Part shown: positions 55,630 to 64,000 of the stretch, one piece after another | How the letters are laid out: every line of letters starts with the position of its first letter | Position numbering within the stretch: the first letter of the stretch is position 1 | NCBI RefSeq assembly: GCF_016924755.1 | Contig: NZ_JAFFJX010000014.1 | Location: forward strand, 1-64,000 | Reading direction: 5' to 3' | Length of the DNA stretch: 64,000 bases | DNA from: Longitalea arenae | Lineage (GTDB): Bacteria > Bacteroidota > Bacteroidia > Chitinophagales > Chitinophagaceae | The notes under the pieces: generated by a model | Database searches by the model: none | Told to the model about the DNA's origin: nothing | What the model saw: only the letters and a program-made list of their open reading frames with translations | Made by a program: the position numbers and the translations under genes

Positions 55630-56178
55630 TCATGCACGTCTCTCTTTTATGTACTGCATATATTTCTTTAATGCAATGATCCGGCCGGCCAGGTGGCTAT
55701 AAGAAGCACCCCGTATAGTGTTATAGGTTATATTCGCGCCAAAAATCACCGCCGGCTGGTTCGTGGTTTGCGGTATCCCGGCAGTTGCAATGCCATCAGC
55801 CTGCTCATAATAACGGCATTGTTCTTTGCACTTTGCCATAAACTCGCTGCAACGCTGGTATTCAAGTTCCCAGTACGCCCATCTTTCTACTCCTTCATCG
55901 GGCTGGAACAAAACAGATTTGTACAGTAAGGTGAGGTAATCGATCAGGCCGAGGAACTGAGGTTGTAAGCTTTTATAAAAGTGGTCCTCTTCCTGTTGAT
56001 CGGCAAAGCGGTAATTTTTTACCAGTTCTTCGATATTTAACCAGGCATGCATGGCGATGCGAAATGCACGCTCGATCCATTTCCCTTCATCATTGGTTTG
56101 GCAGGCGCCGGTCTTCAAGTGGAGCTGCGCGGTTCTATACGCCAGCCTGCATTGTTTCCATAAATATGAATTTTCCAT
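55630..56178 (-). CDS. RteC-like helical protein, apparently short
   Basis: A 182-residue helical protein. The central pattern EEDHFYKSLQPQFLGLIDYL and the tyrosine/leucine-rich helices that follow resemble the RteC domain of Bacteroidota, known as a regulator of excision of conjugative elements. RteC proteins are usually longer (about 220-280 residues) and carry a second half with a conserved helical DNA-binding region, which is not recognisable here. No conjugation gene is nearby, so this may be a relic or an independent member. The match is by motif only. Confidence 0.5.
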   Translation of the reverse strand: MENSYLWKQCRLAYRTAQLHLKTGACQTNDEGKWIERAFRIAMHAWLNIEELVKNYRFADQQEEDHFYKSLQPQFLGLIDYLTLLYKSVLFQPDEGVERWAYWELEYQRCSEFMAKCKEQCRYYEQADGIATAGIPQTTNQPAVIFGANITYNTIRGASYSHLAGRIIALKKYMQYIKERRA

Positions 56179-56367
56179 ACAGCAGTTATATAAGGGTCCA
56201 AAACTGATTTTGAACAGTCGCCGTAACCGGCCTCCTACTTAATACGATCGACCGGCGCCGGAATACTAAGTGGTTTCAAAAAAAATTTTAAACAGGCGCC
56301 CGAAGGCGCTAAAGAATGTCGTTTATTATTGGGCCCATTGATATCACAATTCCAGCCACTTATATTC

Positions 56368-56402
56368 AAAAAAAGGGCTGACCCGTTCTACCGGGTCAGC
56401 CC
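56368..56402 (-). terminator. Strong intrinsic terminator, no intact gene before it
   Basis: A perfect 11-bp stem, GGGCTGACCCG / CGGGTCAGCCC (56375-56385 with 56392-56402), with a 6-base loop. It is followed on the minus strand by seven T residues (56374-56368). It lies 23 bases after the end of a decayed reading frame (56425) and almost 1 kb after the hydrolase gene, suggesting that the decayed region was a transcribed gene. Confidence 0.8.
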
Positions 56403-56424
56403 GCATGATATTAATCAAGATCTT

Positions 56425-57190
56425 TTATTTCTCTTTCTGCACTTTTATTCTTTTATGATGATCGGCGCTTCTTAGATCCGGAAGATATACTCCCTGAAGG
56501 AGTTTGCTTCCATCCGGTAAGCGCTGGCCGATTGCAATTCACTATTGACCATTGACCATTGACCATTGACCGGTGGAGATATTTCTTTCTTTCCCGGATC
56601 TAGCGCAAGTTTTTCGGCGATGATCCCTTTTTCGCCGGAGATTGTTTTTATCTGGCGGGAAATAGATTGTTTTGCCGGAAAATAATCATGCGCTTTCATT
56701 CGGAGGATCCCTTATTTCCCACAATGATCGTTTTTCCCTGGTGCGAAACCTTTTTTCCCCGGCAGTAAGTTTTACTTTTTCCGGTTATGATCAATTTTTT
56801 TCCAGAACCAATTCACTTATCCTTAAAACAAGGCGTTTAGTTGCGAATAATAGCTTAGCCGCACCTGCTGACAGCTTTAAACAGCTCAGTACATGATTAC
56901 TTTTTCTCGTTTCCTGATCCTTTTACCGGAATTGTAAGCTTTAGATTGCCGATAGTAGGCTGTTGACCATCGATGACCTGCTGCTGACTGTCGAAACCCG
57001 GTTATTTATCACTGATAGTAAGTCGTTTATTGCCAACAGTAAACTTATTACTGTCGATAGTAGACTATTAATTAAGAATACTAAACTTGATTTTTACAAT
57101 ATCAAGTTTAAAAAGCCTGCGTAGATCCTTTTTGTTATGATCAATCCGCTTTTTGCTGCGATCATTTCCCTTTTTAACGGAATGAAAACG
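56425..57190 (-). pseudogene. Decayed minus-strand coding region with 7-residue repeats
   Basis: On the minus strand the sequence reads as heptad units in alternating phases broken by stops and shifts: for example STIDSNK-FTVGNKR-LTISDK, then PTIGNLK-LTIPVKG, and further on SISRQIK-TISGEKG. The last part has a coding-like tail (DGSKLLQGVYLPDLRSADHH) running to a TAA at 56425-56427, just before the terminator. The tail ends in IKVQKEK, similar to the IKVQKEP end of the PKD lipoprotein at 53896. No phase is open throughout, so I call it a pseudogene. The original function is unknown. It could also be a non-coding repeat that only appears coding by periodicity. Confidence 0.4.
56544..56571. repeat. 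Heptanucleotide tandem repeat, ATTGACC x 4
   Basis: Four perfect head-to-tail copies of ATTGACC. Short heptamer arrays of this kind are variable-number repeats in many bacteria. It lies inside the ~21-base periodic region, whose unit is three times seven. Confidence 0.9.
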
Positions 57191-57195
57191 GTTTT
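56609..57195. repeat. Degenerate ~21-base periodic array with phased T-tracts
   Basis: T-rich tracts recur about every 20-22 bases for nearly 600 bases, for example near 56630, 56647, 56671, 56694, 56714, 56732, 56753, 56775 and 56798, and again at 57092, 57110, 57129, 57150, 57170 and 57190. Units often read GAT-C-nnTTTTTn-CCGG. The middle has variants with GATAGTA (56951, 57014, 57056). Conservation between units is low, so the array is old. Confidence 0.6.
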
Positions 57196-57358
57196 TGGCG
57201 CCGTTTGTACATTAAAAACTGGCAAAACGAGCTTATTGAACCCGATATTTAATTTATGAACAGGAAAAATAATGTTATCAGTGAGTGAAAAGTAATTATC
57301 CTGCCCGTATTTTACTTACTGTACCCAGTTTCATCGAAAACGACTTTAGCGGCTATTC

Positions 57359-59368
57359 TTAGTCTTTCCCCTCTACCAAAAACTTATTCAGGTTTTGCAA
57401 CAACGGATCCGAGGTATTTGAATTGGTAAATATGGCATAGCCCATTTTCAGGTCTTTATATACTTCAAAGCGGCATTTAAAATCGCCATTATTGCCGCCA
57501 TGGCCAAACGATCTACCCCAGGGCGTTTCCCGTATTTCCAGGCTCATGCCCATGTAGGTGGGCACCTTGGGCTTCTTAGACGAGTCGTCAAAATTATATT
57601 CAGAATGTTTCGACAAAATGGTATCATAGGTTTGCGGTTTCAACCCTTTTTGCTCCAGCAGGTTCAGCATAAAGCGCGTGAAAATTTTTGCTTCGGTATG
57701 CATGGAATAAGCCATGCCCGGCTGCTCAGGCAGGTCATTCTTACTTGGACGGCCATCATAGTGGCCATAGGCTACCATGCGCTGTAAAGAATCATTTTTG
57801 GAAAAAAATGTATGGTATAAACCGATGGGCTCAATCACTTCTTCCTGCAATACCTGTTCTACTTTTTTACCGGTTATTTTTTCCACTACCAGTTTAAGGT
57901 ATTCGAAGCCTTCGCCCGAGTAGCCAAAGGAAGTGCCCGGGGTGAAGGTGATGTTCAGTTTCTGATCTGCATTCATCCAGCGCCAGTTGGGAAAACCAGT
58001 GCGATGGGTTAACACATGCCGGCCGGTGATCAGCTTGTACCGCTCGTCATGCTCAATATCCTTGTAAGGAAGATATTGATATAAAGGTTTATCCAGGTCT
58101 ATAACACCTCGTTCAGCCAGCCGCTCCACGGCATACGCAAATACCGGCTTGGTGATAGAAGCGGCTTCAAACAGGGTGTTCTCAGTTACCTTTTCACCGG
58201 TGATGGCATTGCTAACCCCGTAGGTTTTATGGTAAACGAGTTTACCATCTTTGATCAATGCCAGTGACACACCGGGTATTTTATAATAGCGGCGATAGGT
58301 TTCTATAAAACGATCAACCTGATCAGTAGTGGCGCTCGTAAAATCCAGTAACACGCCTTTGTCAGGAACCAGGTCGGGCGCCGGTGCCACCGGAATCAGC
58401 AGCGGAGGCGCGATGGTTTTTTGCCCCGGTTTTGCCACCACGATCACCGGCGCTTTTACCGTGGCCATATATAGTTTCTCGTCATTTTTAAAATAAGGCT
58501 CCGCCAAGCTGATCCCATACTTGCCGGCAGGAACAGCTACCGAATAATTTCCCAGGCTGTCTAATGCGGCTTCGATCCAAAGGTTTTTATTGTCTACTGC
58601 GCTCAGGCGTACGTGCGCGGGTAACTTGACGGCAGCTCCTTTATCCCAATTGAATTTTCCTGAAATGGTTGACAGCTTTGCGGTCACTGGTAATAAGATA
58701 ATATCACCAAGGCTTTTTGGGTCCATATATTTGGAACCGCCCCTGCCCCAGCCTGAATAGCTGAAACTGCCATCGCCATCTTTATCGAATACATGAAAAT
58801 CAAAGCCGATCGATTTACCAACTACCATTTCTTTTCCCAATTTTATGCGCCATTCATAGATGCGGGTGCTGCCCTGCCGTGCAACAGCGATCTCAGTAAT
58901 ATCCCAGGATGCTGCGCTGGCAAAGGGATCGAAAAAAGCGTTGTTCGTATATTTCAGATGTTTGGTATACAGGAAGGAAACAACACCCGAACCAGTGAGC
59001 AGGTGACGGGCATCCAAACTCAGTTCCAGTCCATCCTGGGTATTCCATCGTACGCTTTTAGCCGTGTCTTCAATAAAATCATCGTCTGTTATAGTAAATG
59101 CGATATATAATGATTGATCTTCCAGCCGGTAGCCCAGCTGAAAAAAGCCGGAAAAATCAGCATCGTCTTTTGGTTTTGTATCAGAGGGATGCATGGCAAT
59201 GAAATACTTTGCAGCATCTTTCGGCCAGTCGGTCAACTGGCCGTCAATGGTGATCTTTCCCAGCGGATAGGCATGGGCCACGCTGCCGTTATGGGCCAGC
59301 GCCTGAACAGTTAATAAGATAATGGCAGCGAACATGAAAATTGTCCTGATCAATGATCTTAATGGCAT
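57359..59368 (-). CDS. Serine hydrolase of the beta-lactamase/class C family with N-terminal CBM9-like domain
   Basis: A 669-residue secreted protein; signal peptide about 25 residues (IRTIFMFAAIILLTVQALA, start ATG 59368). Residues 30-240 form a CBM9-like carbohydrate-binding-type domain (GKITIDGQLTDWPKDAAKYF, DDADFSGFFQLGYRLEDQSL, WNTQDGLELSLDARH). A linker and beta-sandwich segment follow. The C-terminal part (about 345-669) is a beta-lactamase-fold serine hydrolase: catalytic SITK near 406, tyrosine motif GYSGEG near 490 and HGGN near 628. Such enzymes act on peptides or esters in the periplasm; true beta-lactam hydrolysis is not implied. The domain pairing suggests action near cell-wall or glycan material. 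Confidence 0.88.
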   Translation of the reverse strand: MPLRSLIRTIFMFAAIILLTVQALAHNGSVAHAYPLGKITIDGQLTDWPKDAAKYFIAMHPSDTKPKDDADFSGFFQLGYRLEDQSLYIAFTITDDDFIEDTAKSVRWNTQDGLELSLDARHLLTGSGVVSFLYTKHLKYTNNAFFDPFASAASWDITEIAVARQGSTRIYEWRIKLGKEMVVGKSIGFDFHVFDKDGDGSFSYSGWGRGGSKYMDPKSLGDIILLPVTAKLSTISGKFNWDKGAAVKLPAHVRLSAVDNKNLWIEAALDSLGNYSVAVPAGKYGISLAEPYFKNDEKLYMATVKAPVIVVAKPGQKTIAPPLLIPVAPAPDLVPDKGVLLDFTSATTDQVDRFIETYRRYYKIPGVSLALIKDGKLVYHKTYGVSNAITGEKVTENTLFEAASITKPVFAYAVERLAERGVIDLDKPLYQYLPYKDIEHDERYKLITGRHVLTHRTGFPNWRWMNADQKLNITFTPGTSFGYSGEGFEYLKLVVEKITGKKVEQVLQEEVIEPIGLYHTFFSKNDSLQRMVAYGHYDGRPSKNDLPEQPGMAYSMHTEAKIFTRFMLNLLEQKGLKPQTYDTILSKHSEYNFDDSSKKPKVPTYMGMSLEIRETPWGRSFGHGGNNGDFKCRFEVYKDLKMGYAIFTNSNTSDPLLQNLNKFLVEGKD

Positions 59369-59701
59369 ATTCAACGTTTAAAAAGTGAAGGATAACAAGT
59401 ATGAAAAACACCTGAGACGAACCGGCGAATAAATAAGTTACAACAATGGCCGGTAATAACTCTTTTTTAATGTAGCTTCTCCTGGCTAAATGTTGCATGT
59501 GTGCGGCCGGCCGGTATTTTCGTTGCAGGTACCGTTAGTAAACGGTTATGTTCGCTTTGTATTGGAACCGTTCACTAATGTATCAAAACCGTACAGTACC
59601 AGGAAATGCTGATCTGTAATCAATTTGTTCTTATGTGGTTGTAAACTGGCACCTGATTAGTAAAAGGTTTCAGATCAATACTGATTCAATAATTCAAAGC
59701 T
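59369..59701. other. Divergent intergenic region, 333 bases
   Basis: It separates the divergent hydrolase and permease genes and must contain both promoters. I found no exact TAnnTTTG element on either strand, no hairpin and no further gene. Confidence 0.4.
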
Positions 59702-62083
59702 ATGCTTAAGAGCTATTTCAAGATCGCCTGGCGTAATCTTTTCAAGAGCAAAACATCCTCTATTATTAATATCAGTGGTTTGGCTGTCGGTTTAACGGTA
59801 ACCATTCTCATTGCGCTCTGGATAAAAGATGAAGTGAGTTATAATACCTATCATAAAAATTACGATCGTATCGTACAGGTACTGCAGCATCAGCTCTTCA
59901 ATGGCAAATGGCAAACGCAGGAAGCGAATCCGGCCGCCATGGGCCCCGAGCTCCGCCGGCTCTACGGCAATGACTTTAAGTATGTAGTGCAATCGTCATG
60001 GAACGGTCCGCTGGGACTTGCCTATGGCGATCAATTATTTCTGAAACCAGGCAGGTATGCCGAGCCCGAGATCGTGGATATGCTAAGCCTTCAGATCCTG
60101 AAAGGCTCAAAAAACGGATTGAAGGAAATGAATGCGATTATGCTTTCCCAATCTGTGGCTACCGCCATCTTTGGTAAAGAAGACCCTATCGGCAAGATCC
60201 TTCGGGTTGAAAATGCTGCCGATGTTAAAGTCACCGGCGTTTATACAGACCTGCCGCACAATACCAGTTTCCGGACCATGGAGATCATTCTCCCCTGGCA
60301 ATTGTATCTCAGCCAGAATCCATGGATCGCCAAAATGGAAAATCCCTGGGGCAGCAATTTCACCCAAACCTATGCGCAGGTAGCCAATGATGTGAACATA
60401 GATAAGCTGTCGAAAAAGATCAAAGATGTAAAATTGAACAAAGCGGATGAATGGGGTAAGCGGTATAAACCTGTCGTATTTCTGCATCCGATGCGCAAAT
60501 GGCATTTGTATGGCGATTTTAAGGATGGCATCAACCGGGGCGGGCGTATTGAAACGGTATGGTTGTTTGGGATCATCGGCATTTTTGTCTTGCTGCTGGC
60601 CTGCATCAACTTTATGAACCTGAGCACCGCGCGGTCTGAAAAAAGAGCCAAGGAAGTGGGTATCCGTAAAACGGTTGGTTCAGCAAGAACCCAACTGATC
60701 GCACAATTCTTTAGTGAGTCGGTACTCACGGCATTGATCGCATTTTTTATTTCCTTATTACTCGCCAGTTTGATAATGCCATTTTTCAATTCGGTGGCCG
60801 AAAAGAAAATGGTCATTCCCTGGGCGAACCCGCTGTTCTGGCTTGCAGGTGTAGCCCTTAGTATACTTACCGGTTTACTGGCAGGATTATATCCGGCATT
60901 GTTCCTTTCTTCCTTTCAACCGGTAAAAGTGCTTAAAGGCACTTACCGGGCCGGGCGATATGCTTCGCTGCCAAGAAAAGTGCTGGTGGTAGCGCAATTC
61001 ACCATTTCTATCGTACTCATCATCGGCACTATTGTAGTATACAAACAGATCAACCTGGGCATGAACCGGCCGATCGGTTACAACCGCGATGGACTGATCA
61101 TGCACCGGGTCTCTGAAGCCCTGCATAAACATTTTGACGCCATAAGAACAGATCTGAAAACGGCCGGCGCTATTATTGAGATGACGGAATCTAACAGTCC
61201 GACAACCGGAGTATGGAGCACCAATGGCGGTTTCGACTGGCCAGGCAAGGACCCGAACCTGGGCGTAGATTTTCCCAATAATGGCGTGACGCACGAGTAT
61301 GGGAAAACGATAGGCTGGAAGATAAAACAGGGCCGCGATTTTTCGAGGGACTTTGCAACGGATACCTCGGCCTTTATTTTAAACGAGTCGGCAGCTGCTT
61401 ATATTGGGATCAAAGATCCGGTAGGCAAAGTCATTCGCTGGGATGAGAAACCATTCACCATTATTGGTGTGGTGGAAGACATCCTGGTAGAGTCGCCATA
61501 TAAGCCGGTGCGTGCAGCGCTTTGGCATATCTCGCCTGAACAGCAGAACTTATTTATCCTGCGGATCAACCCTACATGGAGTGCAAAAGATGCATTGAAC
61601 AAAATAGAAGCTGTTTTTAAAAAACACGATCCTGCAACGCCTTTCAAGGCGGATTTTACCGATGAAGAATTTGCCAAAAAATTCGGTAATGAAAAACGCA
61701 TCAGCACACTGGCTACTTTTTTTGCGTTGCTGGCGGTTTTTATTTCCTGTCTGGGTTTATTTGGATTAACCTCGTTCATGGCCGAACAACGGGTAAAGGA
61801 GATCGGTATCCGCAATGTATTAGGCGCCTCTATTTTAAATATCTGGCAATTGCTGTCGAAAGATTTTATACTGCTTGTGCTATTGTCCTGCGTGATCGCT
61901 ATTCCGCTGGCCTTTTTCTATATGAGCAGCTGGCTGCAGAAATATGATTTCAGAACCAATTTATCGTGGTGGGTATTTGGCGTGGCAGCCATAAGCGCTT
62001 TGGTCATTACGATGATCACTGTAAGTTTCCAGGCTATAAAAGCCGCACTGGCCAATCCGGTGAAAAGTTTGCGTACTGAATAA
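59702..62083 (+). CDS. MacB/FtsX-type ABC transporter permease
   Basis: A 793-residue inner-membrane protein of the large Bacteroidota permease family with two FtsX modules. The N-terminus is the typical YFKIAWRNLFKSKTSSIINI with a membrane segment, then a periplasmic MacB-like domain (residues about 45-270). Three segments of the first FtsX module follow (about 285-425, with AKEVGIRKTVGSARTQL), then a second periplasmic domain and a second FtsX module (about 670-790, with EIGIRNVLGASILNIWQLL). Such proteins mostly work in stress or lipoprotein/antibiotic efflux with a MacB-type ATPase. No ATPase gene is adjacent. Confidence 0.9.
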   Translation: MLKSYFKIAWRNLFKSKTSSIINISGLAVGLTVTILIALWIKDEVSYNTYHKNYDRIVQVLQHQLFNGKWQTQEANPAAMGPELRRLYGNDFKYVVQSSWNGPLGLAYGDQLFLKPGRYAEPEIVDMLSLQILKGSKNGLKEMNAIMLSQSVATAIFGKEDPIGKILRVENAADVKVTGVYTDLPHNTSFRTMEIILPWQLYLSQNPWIAKMENPWGSNFTQTYAQVANDVNIDKLSKKIKDVKLNKADEWGKRYKPVVFLHPMRKWHLYGDFKDGINRGGRIETVWLFGIIGIFVLLLACINFMNLSTARSEKRAKEVGIRKTVGSARTQLIAQFFSESVLTALIAFFISLLLASLIMPFFNSVAEKKMVIPWANPLFWLAGVALSILTGLLAGLYPALFLSSFQPVKVLKGTYRAGRYASLPRKVLVVAQFTISIVLIIGTIVVYKQINLGMNRPIGYNRDGLIMHRVSEALHKHFDAIRTDLKTAGAIIEMTESNSPTTGVWSTNGGFDWPGKDPNLGVDFPNNGVTHEYGKTIGWKIKQGRDFSRDFATDTSAFILNESAAAYIGIKDPVGKVIRWDEKPFTIIGVVEDILVESPYKPVRAALWHISPEQQNLFILRINPTWSAKDALNKIEAVFKKHDPATPFKADFTDEEFAKKFGNEKRISTLATFFALLAVFISCLGLFGLTSFMAEQRVKEIGIRNVLGASILNIWQLLSKDFILLVLLSCVIAIPLAFFYMSSWLQKYDFRTNLSWWVFGVAAISALVITMITVSFQAIKAALANPVKSLRTE

Positions 62084-62093
62084 CCGGCTACAT

Positions 62094-62125
62094 AAAAAAG
62101 CCCTTCCGGGCTGCACCGGGAGGGC
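62094..62125 (-). terminator. Intrinsic terminator between convergent genes
   Basis: A 10-bp stem (62100-62109 with 62116-62125, one mismatch-type T-G pair) and a 6-base loop, followed on the minus strand by six T residues (62099-62094). It ends the acyltransferase transcript. On the plus strand it lies just after the permease stop codon but lacks a T-tract. Confidence 0.8.
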
Positions 62126-62177
62126 CTGATGTATAACTTTATCGTACCTGCGACGTTTATCGGCGCCACGATCCGTT

Positions 62178-63905
62178 TTATTCCTGTTGGAAGCCAACCG
62201 CTTCCAGCGCCAGGTTAAACACCTGATCATTCGAAATAAGCACTTGGCCCCTGCCTTCTTTCACAACAGCAGCTATTACACTGTATAAAAAGAACTGCAA
62301 ATGATTTTTGCCTGCGGCATGGCAATAAAGATTTTTGAGTTCAATGGCATTACTATTAGCGGCCTCATTATTTTCATCGGCCTTGGGGAAAGTGAACCAG
62401 GCACATGTTAATAAGCGATCGTTTTCGACCCAGGTAAAACAATGCTGACCGGTCTCCAACCGAAACATCGCATTGGCCACAAAATCCCATCTGGTTATGC
62501 CGGTCCCTTTTTCAGCCCTGAATTGCAGCAAATGATCGAGATTGTCTTTTTCCAATGCTATTGTTGCCCCTGGCATCAATTCGTTGGCTGGTATTACATA
62601 ACGCCTGGCAACAGCTTCTTTTTGTAAGCCTTTGCCCATCTTTTTTATTAGCGCCCTAATACTTAGGTGCCGGAGCCGGTAAAAAAATTTCCTGTATGTA
62701 AGTTCAGCCGTCATGGGCCTTATGCCTGCCGCAAGGAGGCGGGTATGGATATATTTACGTACACGCTTTTTTATTTGATATAACGGATCGTTGCTGACCA
62801 TCAATTCATGCACTTCATCATGCTGGTTAGCCAGCTTGTCTTTATAAGAATCATAACCTGGTGTAAGATCAAAATACTGCCTCTTTTCTTCATGTAACTT
62901 CTTCGCTAAAAATGAAAAGTGTAAAAGACCCGGTGAATAGGCCCTGGCTTCAAAGGGTGAATGACAGCTGAACCCTGACAGGTACACCCACTCATTACCT
63001 GATACACCAACGACCCCCGCAAATGTTTTTCCGTTCACTTTTAATATGGTTACATGCAGTAATTGCCGGCGGAACAATTCCAGCAGTAATTCCTTCCTGG
63101 CCGGGTCGTCCCTGAAGTGGTGCTTGTTAAACAAAGCGCTAAACCGGAAATCATACAAAATGGCCAGTTCATCCAATATAGTTTTAAAACTGGCTATATC
63201 CGTGATGCACTCGAGCTGTACCTCACCCAATCTTTTCAGGCGGTTTAACTTGTTCCTGAACTGCCTGCTCTTTAATAATTTGGCATGATCTGGCTGATCC
63301 AAATTTATCAATGGCCGCGTATAGGTCTGCAGGGTGCCATACCGGCGCCAGATTTTATCGTTCTTCAGCCAATGCAGGGGAGTGCCCGGAGGTAAATATC
63401 TGAAAGTGATGGGGTGGCCCGGAAACATTTTCAGGAGTTTGGCAAGCGCATCCTTTATGAACGATTCACCATAAGCAGGTACTGCCAACCAGGACTGGTA
63501 TTCAGCATCATAATGCCCTGCACCTGTGATCCTTTTCCCTTTTTTCGGCCGGTCTCCTGGCTGCGTATCCAATAAAGCCATTGGTAATACCCCAGCAAGT
63601 TGTCCATTTTCTACGGCTATTACCAGTACAGGAAGATGTTTGTTGCAATAGACCTGATACCAGGCTGTAATGTAAGGCCTGCCCTGAAATACAGTAGCCC
63701 AGGTACAGGTTTCAAAAAGCGCATCCAGACTTTTCTGAAATTCCGGTTTCTGTAATAATTCAATGACTGCAGAACCGGTAAGTAACTCAATGGTGTAGGT
63801 ATTTTTAAAGTGGGTGTCTGGTACATCAGCAACCGTTGATGTAGGAAGTAATGCTGGTATTTGATCTTCACGCAGTTCGTTTTGGGAATCCATAGCTACT
63901 TGCAT
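62178..63905 (-). CDS. CelD/BcsL-type GNAT acyltransferase
   Basis: A 575-residue soluble protein. The middle part (about residues 90-385) matches the CelD-type acetyltransferase fold: TCTWATVFQGRPYITAWYQV, ITGAGHYDAEYQSWL, RNKLNRLKRLGEVQLECITD, FAGVVGVSGNEWVYLSGFSC and the terminal QYFDLTPGYDSYKDKLANQH. This group acylates sugars or peptides during exopolysaccharide or cell-envelope biosynthesis. A second module of about 150 residues follows (ELMPGATIALEKDNLDHLLQ), of unclear role. A second ATG four codons in is possible. No polysaccharide genes are visible next to it inside the window. Confidence 0.8.
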   Translation of the reverse strand: MQVAMDSQNELREDQIPALLPTSTVADVPDTHFKNTYTIELLTGSAVIELLQKPEFQKSLDALFETCTWATVFQGRPYITAWYQVYCNKHLPVLVIAVENGQLAGVLPMALLDTQPGDRPKKGKRITGAGHYDAEYQSWLAVPAYGESFIKDALAKLLKMFPGHPITFRYLPPGTPLHWLKNDKIWRRYGTLQTYTRPLINLDQPDHAKLLKSRQFRNKLNRLKRLGEVQLECITDIASFKTILDELAILYDFRFSALFNKHHFRDDPARKELLLELFRRQLLHVTILKVNGKTFAGVVGVSGNEWVYLSGFSCHSPFEARAYSPGLLHFSFLAKKLHEEKRQYFDLTPGYDSYKDKLANQHDEVHELMVSNDPLYQIKKRVRKYIHTRLLAAGIRPMTAELTYRKFFYRLRHLSIRALIKKMGKGLQKEAVARRYVIPANELMPGATIALEKDNLDHLLQFRAEKGTGITRWDFVANAMFRLETGQHCFTWVENDRLLTCAWFTFPKADENNEAANSNAIELKNLYCHAAGKNHLQFFLYSVIAAVVKEGRGQVLISNDQVFNLALEAVGFQQE

Positions 63906-63972
63906 CGTTAGTTATTTTCTGTTGGGGGAATTATAGTTGAATTTGTCCTGGTTAATTTGTTCAGCCTGTTGC

Positions 63973-63980
63973 CAAACGTA
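63973..63980 (-). promoter_or_regulatory. Candidate -7 element of the acyltransferase gene (TACGTTTG)
   Basis: TACGTTTG on the minus strand fits TAnnTTTG and lies 67 bases before ATG 63905. The -33 position falls at or beyond the window edge, so the promoter cannot be completed. Confidence 0.35.
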
Positions 63981-64000
63981 TCGTACGATGATCACTGTTA

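Noticed and set aside
56672-56896. A 74-codon plus-strand frame and the 75-codon minus-strand frame at 56472-56699
   Set aside because: Both are produced by the 21-base periodic array. The minus-strand one agrees with the decayed gene but is not intact, so it was included only within the pseudogene.
56544-57195. Possible CRISPR array
   Set aside because: Units are degenerate, there are no constant repeats separated by unique spacers, and no cas genes occur in the window.

Overview
The window looks like a chromosomal segment of a Bacteroidota bacterium, most likely of the Chitinophagaceae. The reasons are the SprB-repeat protein with a type IX (T9SS) sorting tail, several TonB-dependent or large outer-membrane barrels, SusC-era style lipoproteins with SxxC lipoboxes, promoters of the TAnnTTTG type, an RteC-like protein and an ISAon1-like insertion sequence. 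No ribosomal RNA, CRISPR array or origin was seen. Taxonomy is inferred from protein families only.

Layout. 1-804: left edge inside an ISAon1-like IS, then tRNA-Asp(GTC) with its terminator. 805-3744: an 835-base stretch without a convincing gene, a streptomycin-adenylyltransferase-like protein, an unknown protein and a small membrane protein. 3750-13796: one tightly packed minus-strand operon of eight genes. It begins with a 39-residue His/Cys peptide (13677-13796) that is too short for ordinary gene calling. A strong hairpin follows, then a GRDP-like protein, a protein whose tail resembles a PqqD-like recognition domain, a TonB-dependent receptor, a DUF4374-like lipoprotein, two DUF3526-type ABC permeases and a second outer-membrane barrel. 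A His/Cys-rich small membrane protein (14033-14368) lies just upstream. I read this as a candidate RiPP (ribosomally made, modified peptide) or metallopeptide system with no familiar maturase. It is the best candidate here for something undescribed.

14568-31632: a two-gene Tc (toxin complex) locus on the minus strand, with a fused TcB-TcC protein followed by a 3,153-residue TcA. The variable tail of TcB-TcC is an unusual Gly/Ser/Leu-rich repetitive beta region instead of a recognisable enzyme. 31922-35328: a DinB-like Tat protein, DoxX, a Crp/Fnr regulator, and an ECF41-type sigma factor next to its expected carboxymuconolactone-decarboxylase target.

35451-55254: a nine-gene minus-strand operon. 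It holds a PKD lipoprotein, an outer-membrane barrel, a giant secreted beta-rich protein, an Fn3 protein, a SprB/T9SS protein, a small lipoprotein, a TANFOR-type polymorphic-toxin carrier, a separately secreted PD-(D/E)XK-like nuclease toxin and a translationally coupled candidate immunity protein. The order suggests a surface or type IX delivered contact-toxin system.

55630-64000: an RteC-like protein, a decayed coding region with a striking ~21-base periodicity, a beta-lactamase-family hydrolase fused to a carbohydrate-binding-like domain, a MacB/FtsX-type permease and a CelD-type acyltransferase. All functional statements rest on sequence reading alone; no database search was run.
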